A stretch of 64,000 nucleotides of DNA from Viridibacterium sp035456105 (GTDB lineage Bacteria; Pseudomonadota; Gammaproteobacteria; Burkholderiales; Rhodocyclaceae): assembly GCA_035456105.1 (NCBI GenBank), contig DATIDV010000022.1, positions 244,303 to 308,302 on the forward strand. The letters run 5' to 3'. The stretch's first letter is position 1. Each line of letters begins with the position of its first letter. Made by a program: the position numbers and the translations under genes. The notes below the pieces were generated by a model that searched no databases, had not been told where the DNA came from, and was given only the letters and a program-made list of their open reading frames with translations. Positions 51,211-59,766 of the stretch are shown here, one piece after another.

Positions 51211-52827
51211 ATGACGCAACAACTCGATCTGCTCGATATCCAGGGCCATATCTTGCGGGCCTATGGTCGCTTCAGCTATCCGATGGCGCGCTACGTATTC
51301 TTTAATATCCGCGACAGCGGCAAGGCGCGCCGCTTCGTCGAGTCTGTCACCCGTCGCGTGACGACGGCGGTTGTGTGGGGGGCGGGCGTGAATGACGTCC
51401 CACAACCTGACTGGACGGTAAATATTGCATTTACATATCAAGGCCTGAAAGAGCTGGAAGTGCCGCGCGCATCGCTGATGAGCTTTCCGCCCGAGTTCGC
51501 AGAAGGCATGAAGCACCGTAAGGACATTCTGGGTGATGATGGCCCGAGCGCGCCCGAACACTGGGATCCGGTCTGGCAAGACAATCGCGAGACGCGCGAC
51601 AAGGATGTGCATATATTCATCGCCTTGAACGCGGTGGCGTTGCCGATTACGGAGCCGTCCGCAGTCGAGAAATCGATGGCGTATTGCGAAGCGAACCTGC
51701 AGGCTGCTTACGCGTGGTTGCTGGCCGAAGTTGCGGGAGCGAACGGCGGGGTCGTGATACTCGGTGGACACCGTGGGGACGACGGCGAATTACTCGACTA
51801 TCAGGATGTCAAGGTTGTGACCGAAAACGGACTGCCTACGGCAAAGGAACATTTCGGCTATACCGACGGCATCAGCGATCCCGTGTTTCATGGCGTGCCT
51901 TATGACGTGGATCGGCTGATCGGCCGAGGCAAGCAGATGGACAACGGCAGCTGGGCTCCATTGGCGACCGGCGAGTTCCTGCTCGGGTACATCGACGAAG
52001 CGCATGAGTATCCTCCCGCGCCGCTACCGAACTTGCTGGCGCGCAATGGCACCTACATGGTCTATCGCAAGCTGCACGAGAACGTTGCGAGCTTCGACAG
52101 CTACCTGAAGCAGGAAGGGCAGAAATATCCCGGCGGCGAGGAACTGCTTGCCGCAAAGTTCGTGGGCCGCTGGCGCGATAATGGCGCACCTTTGACGGCT
52201 GCGCCCGACGCGCAGAGCAAGGCGAAGTTCGATGCTGCTTACGCGAAGGCCGACAGCGCTGAGCGTGATCGCATGCTGAACAATTTCACTTACGACGCCG
52301 ATATGAGTGGCGCCAGGTGTCCGTTCAGTTCCCATATGCGGCGCATCAATCCGCGCGGTTCGCTTGAGATGGGGCGGGAAGACACTGACGTGCCCGGATC
52401 GCTGAAAAAGATGGCGGGGGCTTTCGATACGCCGGGAGCACTGTCCAACCGTCGCCGCATTCTGCGTCGCGGGCTGCCTTACGGGAAGGTGACTGATCGG
52501 ACGACAGACAAGGGTAACCACGGCATCGTCATCATGATGCTCAATGCGGATATCAATAGGCAGTTCGAATTTGTCCAGCAGCAGTGGATCAACTACGGCA
52601 ATGATTTCAAGGCCGGCAATGACAAGGAAATCATTCTCGGCAACCACAGCAGTGATCCGCGATTTGCCAGCAGGGCGGTGTTGCAGGTCGATCCCGCTGG
52701 TGATGATGTGCCTTATATCCTGTCGAAGATCCCGCGTTTCGTGGAGACCCGGGGCGGCGAGTATTTTTTCATCCCCAGCATGACGGCGCTACGGATGATT
52801 GCGCGCGGGGTGATCGACCCGACTTGA
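51211..52827 (+). CDS. DyP-type heme peroxidase
   Basis: 538-residue dye-decolorising peroxidase. The distal GxxDG-type motif appears as FGYTDGISDPV (Asp near 219), the proximal heme ligand as the His in CPFSSHMRRINPR (about 375), and the catalytic-side Arg in RRRILRRGLPYG. Size and inserts place it with the larger class C/D (fungal-like) enzymes rather than the encapsulin-cargo or Tat-exported EfeB classes; no signal peptide is present. DyPs use H2O2 to oxidise dyes, phenols and related substrates. It is third in an operon after two unknown paralogues and converges, five bases apart, with the catalase-like gene. Confidence 0.92.
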   Translation: MTQQLDLLDIQGHILRAYGRFSYPMARYVFFNIRDSGKARRFVESVTRRVTTAVVWGAGVNDVPQPDWTVNIAFTYQGLKELEVPRASLMSFPPEFAEGMKHRKDILGDDGPSAPEHWDPVWQDNRETRDKDVHIFIALNAVALPITEPSAVEKSMAYCEANLQAAYAWLLAEVAGANGGVVILGGHRGDDGELLDYQDVKVVTENGLPTAKEHFGYTDGISDPVFHGVPYDVDRLIGRGKQMDNGSWAPLATGEFLLGYIDEAHEYPPAPLPNLLARNGTYMVYRKLHENVASFDSYLKQEGQKYPGGEELLAAKFVGRWRDNGAPLTAAPDAQSKAKFDAAYAKADSAERDRMLNNFTYDADMSGARCPFSSHMRRINPRGSLEMGREDTDVPGSLKKMAGAFDTPGALSNRRRILRRGLPYGKVTDRTTDKGNHGIVIMMLNADINRQFEFVQQQWINYGNDFKAGNDKEIILGNHSSDPRFASRAVLQVDPAGDDVPYILSKIPRFVETRGGEYFFIPSMTALRMIARGVIDPT

Positions 52828-52831
52828 GTGC

Positions 52832-53872
52832 TCATCTGAGCGCGTCGTCCGCGGAAATGCCGCCCGGAATTTCCCAGTCATTCGGCTCTTCTTGCTGCTG
52901 ACTGTTGGAATGGTGGCGGAAGGCCGAAATTGCGCTGTACACGATTCTGCGTGCGCGATTGATGCCGCCGAGTGGTCGATGCTCTGGCAAGGCGTGCCAC
53001 GGCGAGAACGAGAGATTCTCACCAAAGTTGCGCTGGTGTTCGTTGTCGAAAACCTGTCTTGGAATATGAATGGTGGCTATCTTGATGAATGGAGACAGAC
53101 TGGTAGACCAAAGAACGCCGGGGTCCTCAACCGGCATTTTTTCGGCATCGGTTTGAATCTGGATCGAGAAATCAAAGGATGCGCTTCTCTCTGTGAGCTG
53201 GTGAAGCATTGCCATTCGCAGATAGTCGTCTTGCGGTGTTTGCGGTAGCGCATCCGTGTGGCCTGCTTGTGGCGTGACTGCGTATTTGACGGCCTTGGCG
53301 CCAAACAGATAGGGCGTGGCACTGAAGTAGCTGATCTGTAGCGGATTTGAGAATTTGAGCATCGAGCGCAGCAGGTTGAGTCCGACGCGTAGATGCGTGA
53401 GGAAATACCAGCCAATCGCGAAGACGTTTGTGGTCATGGCCTTGATCAGCCCGGCAAACTCCTTGACGTCGGCGGTCACGAAGACCGGCGTGCTGATCAG
53501 GATGAAGTCATGGGTTGGCGAGTCTTGTTCGCCATCCAGTAGTTTCTTGCCGGGTACATCCAGCAACTTGATGGCCATGCCGCGAATATCGCGCTTGATG
53601 TCTGGCTGCATGGTGCCATTCTGGTTGGAGAAGCGGATCCAGGCCTTGTACGTCCGGCTTTCCCTGAATATGCCAATGCGAAGTTCTGGCGGGAGATCGG
53701 CTTCTACAATGAAATGTGCGCGGACCAGACCGTGCATCTTGGGATGTGCATCACGGCGCATGTGTCCTTCGGTGTATTGCTTCGGGATCTTTGCTCGAAG
53801 CCGCTCCTGCAGGTCCCGGATATGAACGTCTTCACCATCCGGAATATTTTCACTGGCAAGTAGTCGGGACAT
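52832..53872 (-). CDS. Catalase-family heme protein (SrpA-like, probably not a classical catalase)
   Basis: 346-residue catalase-related protein. Family features include HPKMHGLVRAHF (distal His candidate H47), RTYKAWIRFSNQ, RDIRGMAIKLLDVPG and, near the C-terminus, a tyrosine ligand candidate in INRARRIVYSAISAFRH. The segment DFILISTPVF aligns with the catalase DLVGNNTPVF, so the catalytic Asn is a Ser (S127). Related mini-catalases are peroxidases or act on fatty-acid hydroperoxides, as in coral allene oxide synthase. ATG at 53872 has GGAGGG six bases upstream; the longer frame is rejected. It is divergent from the lipase gene (118-base shared promoter region) and convergent with the DyP gene. 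Confidence 0.85.
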   Translation of the reverse strand: MSRLLASENIPDGEDVHIRDLQERLRAKIPKQYTEGHMRRDAHPKMHGLVRAHFIVEADLPPELRIGIFRESRTYKAWIRFSNQNGTMQPDIKRDIRGMAIKLLDVPGKKLLDGEQDSPTHDFILISTPVFVTADVKEFAGLIKAMTTNVFAIGWYFLTHLRVGLNLLRSMLKFSNPLQISYFSATPYLFGAKAVKYAVTPQAGHTDALPQTPQDDYLRMAMLHQLTERSASFDFSIQIQTDAEKMPVEDPGVLWSTSLSPFIKIATIHIPRQVFDNEHQRNFGENLSFSPWHALPEHRPLGGINRARRIVYSAISAFRHHSNSQQQEEPNDWEIPGGISADDALR

Positions 53873-53990
53873 GGAAACCCTCCGGCAGTGCTTCGAGACG
53901 AATTGCATTCTCGCTGAAAGCGCGTGTGGGTAGTGACAGTCCGTAAGGGCTGGTACGGAATGCCCCATAAATAGGTAAGGAGTCTGAGAA

Positions 53991-54770
53991 GTGCTGACAC
54001 TTGAAGACGTTGATGAATTTTCCCTGTCAAACGCGGCGGTACTGGCCTGGTGTGCGGAGCTGGTGTATCAGGACAGCGCCGCGGTCGAGTCGGCTATGCA
54101 GGCGCAAGGATATACGTGCAAATATTTCGAGCCTGACAACGCGGAGTTATGTGTCGCAAGCAATGCCAAAAGCATTGTCGTCGCGTTCCGGGGGTCCGTT
54201 TCGGACAAGGACTGGCAGCGCGATCTGACCTTGGGGACGAGTCACGAACTGGGGCTTGGCGAGGTACATCGCGGTTGGACGATTGCGGTGAGCCGCGGCT
54301 GGAGCCAGCTTGTAGGCGCGATCCAGGAGGCTGGGCCCGCAGATAAATCGCTTTGGATCACCGGACACAGCCTGGGCGGCGCCATGGCAGTAATCGCTTC
54401 TGCGCGACTGGCAAAGGAAATGCAATGGAAAGCGAGGGGCGTGTATACGTTTGGACAGCCGCGGGTGGGTGACGGGGAGTTTGCGGGCATCTACGAAAAG
54501 CTGTTGCCAAGCCGCTTCTATCGATTCGCCAATCAGGACGACATCGTGCCCTGCGTGCCGGGAGCTCCCTTCCGGCATTTCGGGCAATTGTGCTATCTCG
54601 ACAAGTCCGGGCAATTGAGCAGCATGCGCGGCATGAAACAAATTGTCGTGGATACGTTTCGCAGCTGGTTCAAGAATCCATTGACACTGATTCCGTGGTT
54701 TGCCACGAATCACGCTATCAGCCTGTATCTGCAACGCATCAATAAATTGCTTGCCGATCAGGCCAGATAG
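53991..54770 (+). CDS. Class 3 lipase (alpha/beta hydrolase)
   Basis: 259-residue lipase of the fungal-type class 3 family. The nucleophile elbow is GHSLGG (Ser127), preceded by the oxyanion-region VVAFRGS; Asp in NQDDIVP (about 184) and His in TNHAISLYL (about 247) complete the triad. No signal peptide is seen, so it is intracellular or membrane-associated. A GTG at 53991 is the start, with AAGGAG eight bases upstream. It shares a divergent promoter region with the catalase-like gene, suggesting joint control: the lipase could free acyl chains or peroxides for the heme enzymes (inference). A strong terminator follows. Confidence 0.9.
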   Translation: MLTLEDVDEFSLSNAAVLAWCAELVYQDSAAVESAMQAQGYTCKYFEPDNAELCVASNAKSIVVAFRGSVSDKDWQRDLTLGTSHELGLGEVHRGWTIAVSRGWSQLVGAIQEAGPADKSLWITGHSLGGAMAVIASARLAKEMQWKARGVYTFGQPRVGDGEFAGIYEKLLPSRFYRFANQDDIVPCVPGAPFRHFGQLCYLDKSGQLSSMRGMKQIVVDTFRSWFKNPLTLIPWFATNHAISLYLQRINKLLADQAR

Positions 54771-54840
54771 CAACGCCTGCCGGATGAGCTATCGCGATAG
54801 TGCGAAGGGCGCCGTCCCGCAGGTTCTTTCTTCAGAAACA

Positions 54841-54872
54841 AAAAGCCCACGGCGTACCGTGGGCTTTTTTTA
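54841..54872. terminator. Bidirectional rho-independent terminator
   Basis: 12-bp stem AAAAGCCCACGG / CCGTGGGCTTTT (54841-54852 with 54857-54868), loop CGTA, T runs on both strands. It separates the lipase gene from the convergent GH105-like gene. Confidence 0.92.
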
Positions 54873-54976
54873 CTCCTTCACGAATGGACCCGCTCCGTAT
54901 GGCTTCCCGGGAGGGACGGGTCGCCGGTGGGAGCGGGTCATTCGCTTACTGCCCAGTGCATCGTTCAGCTTGGTAC

Positions 54977-56413
54977 TCAGTATTCCATTTCACTGGCGGC
55001 CAGCATCGCAGCGCCCAGACCTTGCGGGACGTTGTCACGCACGTAGGAGTATTTGCAGGCCAGCGGCGGCGACACGAAGTACTGCAGATTCACGCAGACA
55101 TCGGCCGGTGCTGGCAGCGGACCGGTGTTCAGGTCCGAACGAACGTCGACGTTGGTGTAAGCGTTATATGTTCCACCAATACTCATGCCGACCACCGTGC
55201 CATGCAGCTTGACCGTGGCATTGCTGTTGGCCAGCTCGATCTTCGTTTTGACGCCTGCCCAACCCTTCTTGGCAATCGTCAGGTACTCCGAGGGGAGAAG
55301 CCCCAGACGCACTGCCTTGGCGAGGGAATAGACGAAGATGGCGCTTGAGGAGGTTTCCTGGAAGTTGGGCTGCGCCGTCACCGATTCGCCAGGGTAGCCG
55401 CCGTTAGCTGGCAGCGGGCCACTCTTGACGTCCAGCACCTGCCACCACAGGCCGTTGGTGTCCTGGTAGCGCTTCAGGCCTTCCGCGCTGTTCTTCAATA
55501 TCTGGAGTACAGCGGCATAGTCCGGGTGTGTCTTCGGCAGGAATTCGAGTACATCGACGATGCCGGCGATGTACCAGGCCTGCGAGCGGCTCCACAGGAC
55601 CGGTGAAACCACCTGACCCGTCAGCGGCGGTGTCTTCCCGGCAAGAGCGTTCAAACCGAGCCAGACGCCATCCGTGGCACCGTTCCAGCCGTGGTAGTAC
55701 AGGCTCTTGGTCGGGTTGTAGGTGTACTGCGCAGCCAGCTTGATCTGCTTGGTAGCGGTGTTGAATGCGTCAGTCTGTGGCGCGCCGGTTTCATACTGGG
55801 CGGCGTAACGCACGAGGAAAGGCTGCGACATGTAGATCGCGTCGAGCCATTGCTGGTTCGGGTAAGTTGGCTTGTGCCACCAGGCGCCTTGCGGATTGAC
55901 CTTGATCGTCGGGAAGATCGTGCGGACGAACTGCATGGCCTTCAGGTAGCGCTGGTCGCCTGTCTTCTTGTACAGGCCGAACAACAGCACAGCTGGCTGG
56001 ATCGTGTCCTGGATGGTCGGGTCGTTTGGTGTCGAGCCGGCAGGGAAGGCACGGGCGTAGCTGATCACGCCGTTTGCATCGACGTAGGTGTCGACGTACT
56101 TCTTGACGTAGTCGTAGTACTTCTGACGACCAGTCTTCTCGTACAGCTTCCAGATGCCGTACAGCGGCACGCCGTTGGTGTACTCCCAGAACTTCGGCGC
56201 CGGCGTCGCCGGCACGGTCGCGTAGTTCAGGCTGAAGCAGCTTGAGCCGCAGGCGAAGTCATCAAGCACCGGCCAGGTGTTGATCATGTAGTTGGCCACG
56301 TAGTTGCCATGGTTGCCCGGTACGGGGGTCGCGCTGGCGGTCATTGACGCGGTGAACATGCCGATACCGAAAAGGGCGGTGACGCATGTTCTGGCTGTAA
56401 AGCTCATCTTCAT
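54977..56413 (-). CDS. Secreted glycoside hydrolase, GH105/GH88-like (unsaturated rhamnogalacturonyl hydrolase)
   Basis: 478-residue exported enzyme predicted to cleave the unsaturated uronic acid left by pectate or rhamnogalacturonan lyases. After a signal peptide (to about ASA, residue 28) the fold is an alpha6/alpha6 barrel with WLDAIYMSQPFLVRYA (likely general-acid Asp), WSRSQAWYIAGIVDVLE, ETSSSAIFVYSLAKAVRLG and a C-terminal QGLGAAMLAASEME, all characteristic of the YteR/GH105 pattern. A non-typical segment with paired cysteines lies near residues 53-60 (DDFACGSSC) and another near the C-terminus. It stands alone, with 700 bases of non-coding sequence upstream. Pectin fragments as substrate are inferred from the family. 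Confidence 0.85.
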   Translation of the reverse strand: MKMSFTARTCVTALFGIGMFTASMTASATPVPGNHGNYVANYMINTWPVLDDFACGSSCFSLNYATVPATPAPKFWEYTNGVPLYGIWKLYEKTGRQKYYDYVKKYVDTYVDANGVISYARAFPAGSTPNDPTIQDTIQPAVLLFGLYKKTGDQRYLKAMQFVRTIFPTIKVNPQGAWWHKPTYPNQQWLDAIYMSQPFLVRYAAQYETGAPQTDAFNTATKQIKLAAQYTYNPTKSLYYHGWNGATDGVWLGLNALAGKTPPLTGQVVSPVLWSRSQAWYIAGIVDVLEFLPKTHPDYAAVLQILKNSAEGLKRYQDTNGLWWQVLDVKSGPLPANGGYPGESVTAQPNFQETSSSAIFVYSLAKAVRLGLLPSEYLTIAKKGWAGVKTKIELANSNATVKLHGTVVGMSIGGTYNAYTNVDVRSDLNTGPLPAPADVCVNLQYFVSPPLACKYSYVRDNVPQGLGAAMLAASEMEY

Positions 56414-56715
56414 TGTCTGTACCTTTCTGCTGAGAAGCTTGGTGGGTCAAACTATTCGCTGCTACCCATGTCCGTTGTGCGTCGTGACGAGGATTCGCAG
56501 CGCCCGTTTCTCCTTTCTCAATGGCTCGCGGCATCGTACTGCCTTGGCCGAGCGGACTTCCAATTCGTGCCATGGCGCTGAAATCACATTCAGCAGAACG
56601 ATGTTGTAAGACCAAGTGAAAAACAATGTGTCGGGATGGCGACACTAGTCTTGAGCCCAATACGCTGTCAATGATCGGTCAGATGTGCCTGACAGACGGC
56701 TGGAACAAGCGCTAT

Positions 56716-56740
56716 CTTGTTGTTATATATAATTAACAAG
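56716..56740. promoter_or_regulatory. AT-rich palindrome, possible operator
   Basis: CTTGTT at 56716-56721 pairs with AACAAG at 56735-56740, and an inner GTTA/TAAC pair flanks a TATATA core. It is 300 bases upstream of the GH105-like start on that gene's strand and could be a regulator site or promoter; this is inference. Confidence 0.3.
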
Positions 56741-57037
56741 CTCGTCATTAGCATGAAATATGGCAATGGCAGATGCGTTGTCGCAGTTATGCCAGATACG
56801 TCGGAATAGTTTATTTTTCCCGAGATTTGTAAAAGATGTCGGACGAATGACTGGCTGGCCTTACTTGTCAGTGGCGGAGAGCTCAGCAGAGGAAAGGCGC
56901 CCCTGAGAGGCATGGGGGCGAGGTTGCGACGGAGCAAGGGGGCTCTGTCGTGGCACGGCAAGAAAAAAGTGCTGCGCAGAACTGCGAAAACGGGGCGGCT
57001 GCGAATGTGCTAACAAAAAGCGTCGCCAGAAATGAAA

Positions 57038-57065
57038 ACGGGCAACTTCTTGCGAAGTTGCCCGT
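57038..57065 (-). terminator. Rho-independent terminator of groESL
   Basis: 12-bp stem ACGGGCAACTTC / GAAGTTGCCCGT with loop TTGC; on the minus strand TTTTC follows. Located about 60 bases after the groL stop. Confidence 0.82.
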
Positions 57066-57099
57066 TGGCTTGCGATGAACGCAAGGCGTGTCGTCGTTC

Positions 57100-57119
57100 A
57101 GGCTCCGCAAGCGGAGCCT
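57100..57119 (-). other. Stem-loop in the groL 3-prime untranslated region
   Basis: Perfect 9-bp stem AGGCTCCGC / GCGGAGCCT with AA at the centre, between the groL stop and its terminator. No T tract; it may stabilise the mRNA end. Confidence 0.55.
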
Positions 57120-57126
57120 AGCCGAA

Positions 57127-58773
57127 TTACATGCCCATACCGCCCATGCCACCCATACCGCCCATGTCAGGCATGCCGCCGCCAGCAGCCTTGTCATCAG
57201 GCAGCTCGCCGACCATTGCATCGGTCGTCAGGATCAGGCTGGCAACCGACGCTGCGTTTTGCAGTGCCGAGCGCGTCACCTTGGCTGGGTCGAGAACACC
57301 GAGTTCGACGAGGTCGCCGTAGGTGTCGTTGGAAGCGTTGTAACCGAAGTTACCCTTGCCTTCCAGAACCTTGGCAACGACGACCGATGGCTCGGCGCCA
57401 GCGTTCTGAACGATCTGACGCAGCGGCTCTTCAACAGCGCGCAGAACGATCTTGATACCTGCGTCCTGATCGGCGTTGTCGCCCTTCAGGTCGCCGATGC
57501 CAGCGCGGGCGCGCAGCAGTGCAACACCGCCACCGGCCACAACGCCTTCTTCGACGGCAGCGCGGGTAGCGTGCAGTGCATCTTCAACGCGAGCCTTCTT
57601 TTCCTTCATTTCGATTTCGGTGGCAGCGCCAACCTTGATCACTGCAACGCCGCCGGCCAGCTTGGCCTTGCGCTCTTGCAGCTTTTCGCGGTCGTAGTCG
57701 CTGGTCGAAGCTTCGGACAGGGCTTCGATCTGGGCAACACGTGCCTGGATCGCTTCAGCCTTGCCAGCACCGTCGATGATGATGGTGGTTTCTTTTTCGA
57801 CTTCGATGCGCTTGGCTTGGCCCAGATCAGCCAGCGTGGCCTTCTCGAGCGACAGGCCGACTTCTTCAGCGATGACCTGACCACCGGTGAGGATGGCGAT
57901 GTCTTCGAGCATTGCCTTGCGACGGTCGCCGAAGCCAGGAGCCTTGACGGCAACGGTCTTCAGGATGCCGCGGATGTTGTTCACAACCAGGGTTGCCAGA
58001 GCTTCGCCATCGACATCTTCAGCGATGATCAGCAGTGGGCGGCCCGACTTTGCAACTTGCTCCAGCACGGGCAGCAGGTCGCGGATGTTCGAGATCTTCT
58101 TGTCGAAGAGCAGCACGAACGGATTGTCCAGAGCAGCGATCTGCTTCTCTTGGTTGTTGATGAAGTAAGGCGACAGGTAGCCGCGGTCGAATTGCATACC
58201 TTCGACGATGTCCAGCTCGTTGTCGAGGCTCTTGCCGTCTTCAACAGTGATCACACCCGACTTGCCAACCTTGTCCATCGCGTTGGCGATGATGTCGCCG
58301 ATGGAAGTGTCGCTGTTGGCGGAGATCGAACCGACTTGGGCGATTTCCTTGTTGGTGGTCGTTGGCTTTGCGTTCTTCTTGATCTCGCCGACGATGGCCA
58401 CAACAGCCTTGTCGATACCGCGCTTCAGGTCGGCCGGGTTGAAACCGGCTGCAACGTACTTGAAGCCTTCGCGAACGATGGCTTGTGCCAGCACGGTCGC
58501 GGTCGTGGTGCCGTCACCGGCGTTGTCGGAGGTCTTCGAAGCGACTTCCTTCACGAGCTGCGCGCCCATGTTTTCGAACTTGTCCTTCAGCTCGATTTCC
58601 TTGGCGACGGACACGCCGTCCTTGGTCACGGTCGGTGCGCCGAACGAGCGCTCCAGAACCACGTTACGACCCTTCGGGCCGAGAGTTACCTTGACTGCAT
58701 TGGCCAGGATGTTGACGCCGTTGACGATCTTTGCACGTGCGTCGTCGCCGAACAGAACTTGTTTAGCTGCCAT
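57127..58773 (-). CDS. groL: Chaperonin GroEL
   Basis: 60-kDa chaperonin subunit of 548 residues that folds proteins in a 14-mer cage with GroES. The start MAAKQVLFGDDARAKIVNGV, nucleotide-site motifs TLGPKGRNVVLE and NAGDGTTTATVLA, AVKAPGFGDRRKAMLEDIA, and the C-terminal GGM-rich tail (GGMPDMGGMGGMGGMGM) are all present. Codon use is strongly biased, as expected for a highly expressed gene. It follows groS by 72 bases under the CIRCE-controlled promoter. A second groEL copy elsewhere is common in this bacterial class but cannot be judged here. Confidence 0.98.
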   Translation of the reverse strand: MAAKQVLFGDDARAKIVNGVNILANAVKVTLGPKGRNVVLERSFGAPTVTKDGVSVAKEIELKDKFENMGAQLVKEVASKTSDNAGDGTTTATVLAQAIVREGFKYVAAGFNPADLKRGIDKAVVAIVGEIKKNAKPTTTNKEIAQVGSISANSDTSIGDIIANAMDKVGKSGVITVEDGKSLDNELDIVEGMQFDRGYLSPYFINNQEKQIAALDNPFVLLFDKKISNIRDLLPVLEQVAKSGRPLLIIAEDVDGEALATLVVNNIRGILKTVAVKAPGFGDRRKAMLEDIAILTGGQVIAEEVGLSLEKATLADLGQAKRIEVEKETTIIIDGAGKAEAIQARVAQIEALSEASTSDYDREKLQERKAKLAGGVAVIKVGAATEIEMKEKKARVEDALHATRAAVEEGVVAGGGVALLRARAGIGDLKGDNADQDAGIKIVLRAVEEPLRQIVQNAGAEPSVVVAKVLEGKGNFGYNASNDTYGDLVELGVLDPAKVTRSALQNAASVASLILTTDAMVGELPDDKAAGGGMPDMGGMGGMGGMGM

Positions 58774-58845
58774 GTTTTATGACTCCAGAATAATTTGGTG
58801 TTGAGCGGAAAGCCTGGATTGCTGCGCAACTGCGCAGCGAGGCGA

Positions 58846-59136
58846 TTACGCTTCGACGACGCCCATGACGTCTTCTTCGCGCATTACGAGAAGTTCTTCG
58901 CCATCGACTTTGACGGTTTGGCCGGAGTACTTGCCGAACAACACGCGGTCGCCAACCTTGACGTCCAGCTTGCGGACTTCGCCGCTTTCCAGAATCTTGC
59001 CGTTGCCGACAGCCAGAACCTGGCCTTGATCAGGCTTTTCACCAGCGCTGTCAGGGATGACGATGCCGCTGGCGGTTGTGCGTTCGGCTTCGATGCGCTT
59101 GACGATCAGACGATCGTGCAGGGGACGAATTTTCAT
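58846..59136 (-). CDS. groS: Co-chaperonin GroES
   Basis: 96-residue lid of the GroEL cage. It starts MKIRPLHDRLIVKRIEAE, with the mobile loop TTASGIVIPDSAGEKPDQG and VGDRVLFGKYSGQTVKVDGEELLVM. ATG at 59136 has AGGAG five bases upstream; the frame extends eight codons further without support. It is the first gene of the groESL operon. Confidence 0.98.
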   Translation of the reverse strand: MKIRPLHDRLIVKRIEAERTTASGIVIPDSAGEKPDQGQVLAVGNGKILESGEVRKLDVKVGDRVLFGKYSGQTVKVDGEELLVMREEDVMGVVEA

Positions 59137-59223
59137 ATCCACTCCTGTTGGGAAGATCAAGAATTGCGGGACGCTGGATGCGCCCCACCAAAAAATCAGG
59201 GAGCTCGGCCAACAGCCTGGCTG

Positions 59224-59250
59224 TTAGCACTCTCTCCCGAGGAGTGCTAA
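59224..59250. promoter_or_regulatory. CIRCE operator (HrcA binding site)
   Basis: TTAGCACTC, nine-base spacer, GAGTGCTAA: an exact match to the CIRCE consensus. It overlaps the expected transcription start of groESL, so HrcA bound here would block initiation until heat shock or folding stress. hrcA itself is not in the window. Confidence 0.97.
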
Positions 59251-59278
59251 TGATAGGTGCGGCACTGCGGTATTTCAA
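59250..59278 (-). promoter_or_regulatory. groESL promoter (sigma-70 type, sigma-32-like features)
   Basis: On the minus strand TTGAAA (59273-59278), 17-base spacer, TATCAT (59250-59255). CTTGAAA with CACCTATC also partly fits the heat-shock sigma-32 consensus, so dual recognition is possible. The start point would fall inside the CIRCE site. Confidence 0.75.
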
Positions 59279-59306
59279 GGGCGGGGGGCGATTTGTTTTG
59301 TCGTTC

Positions 59307-59345
59307 GCCACTCAATTCGAGAGTTTTGCCACTCAACTTGAGAGT
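59307..59345. repeat. Two 18-bp tandem operator-like repeats upstream of groESL
   Basis: GCCACTCAATTCGAGAGT (59307-59324) and GCCACTCAACTTGAGAGT (59328-59345) differ at two positions and start 21 bases apart, two helical turns. Each has a CTCAA-x-TTGAG-like dyad. They lie just upstream of the groESL -35 element, the position of an activator site. Confidence 0.7.
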
Positions 59346-59766
59346 CGACATCTATAGCTGGCGCGGGTTTCGAGGCGGCAGTTCTGTAAACCGGCGCCAA
59401 CGCTTGTTCTTCAGGCGCCGTATCGCGGAGAGTCGCATTCTGTGTGGGTTTTACCGTTCGATCGAGCCGATTCGTGCCGATACTTGAAAACTGAGATCTG
59501 GGCAAAGATTCGCAGTGTGGGCGGAGGAGGGCGCGCGCCCGGCAGCGTGGGGGCCCCGTATTTCTGCGCAAAAAAAAACTGGAATCGGGTGCGGTAGCAG
59601 CTGTTGCTGAACCGGAGGTTGAAAGGCCGTTTTGGTTCAGGGTTGTCTGATGCTTGCCCGCACAGGCTGGGTCAGACTTCATCCGTCACGCGCGCAAGGG
59701 CGGGCATCAGACAACGCTAAACCGAAGCGGACGGCGTGCGCACATATTGCGAGCGGCCACATTCTC
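59346..59766. other. Intergenic region upstream of groESL with no gene
   Basis: Nothing convincing beyond a 12-bp palindrome GGGCGCGCGCCC at 59529-59540 and a run of nine A residues near 59571. Open frames here look like shadows: they lack a ribosome-binding site and any recognisable motif. Confidence 0.5.

Larger units (their letters stand above)
56414..57126. other. Long intergenic region upstream of the GH105-like gene
   Basis: No gene was accepted here. It holds the promoter region for the hydrolase, an AT-rich palindrome at 56716-56740, and at its right end two groL 3-prime hairpins (57038-57065, 57100-57119). AT content is clearly higher around 56700-56830 than in the flanks. Confidence 0.55.

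Noticed and set aside
56668..56961. 97-codon minus-strand open frame in the spacer between the GH105-like gene and groL
   Set aside because: It crosses the AT-rich palindrome, shows no family features and has no ribosome-binding site.
57088..58782. 564-codon plus-strand open frame opposite groL
   Set aside because: It mirrors groL exactly in extent and results from strong third-position GC bias; groL is certain. No ribosome-binding site or known family.
59275..59682. 135-codon minus-strand open frame upstream of groESL
   Set aside because: It covers the promoter and tandem repeats of groESL, has low-complexity composition and no ribosome-binding site.
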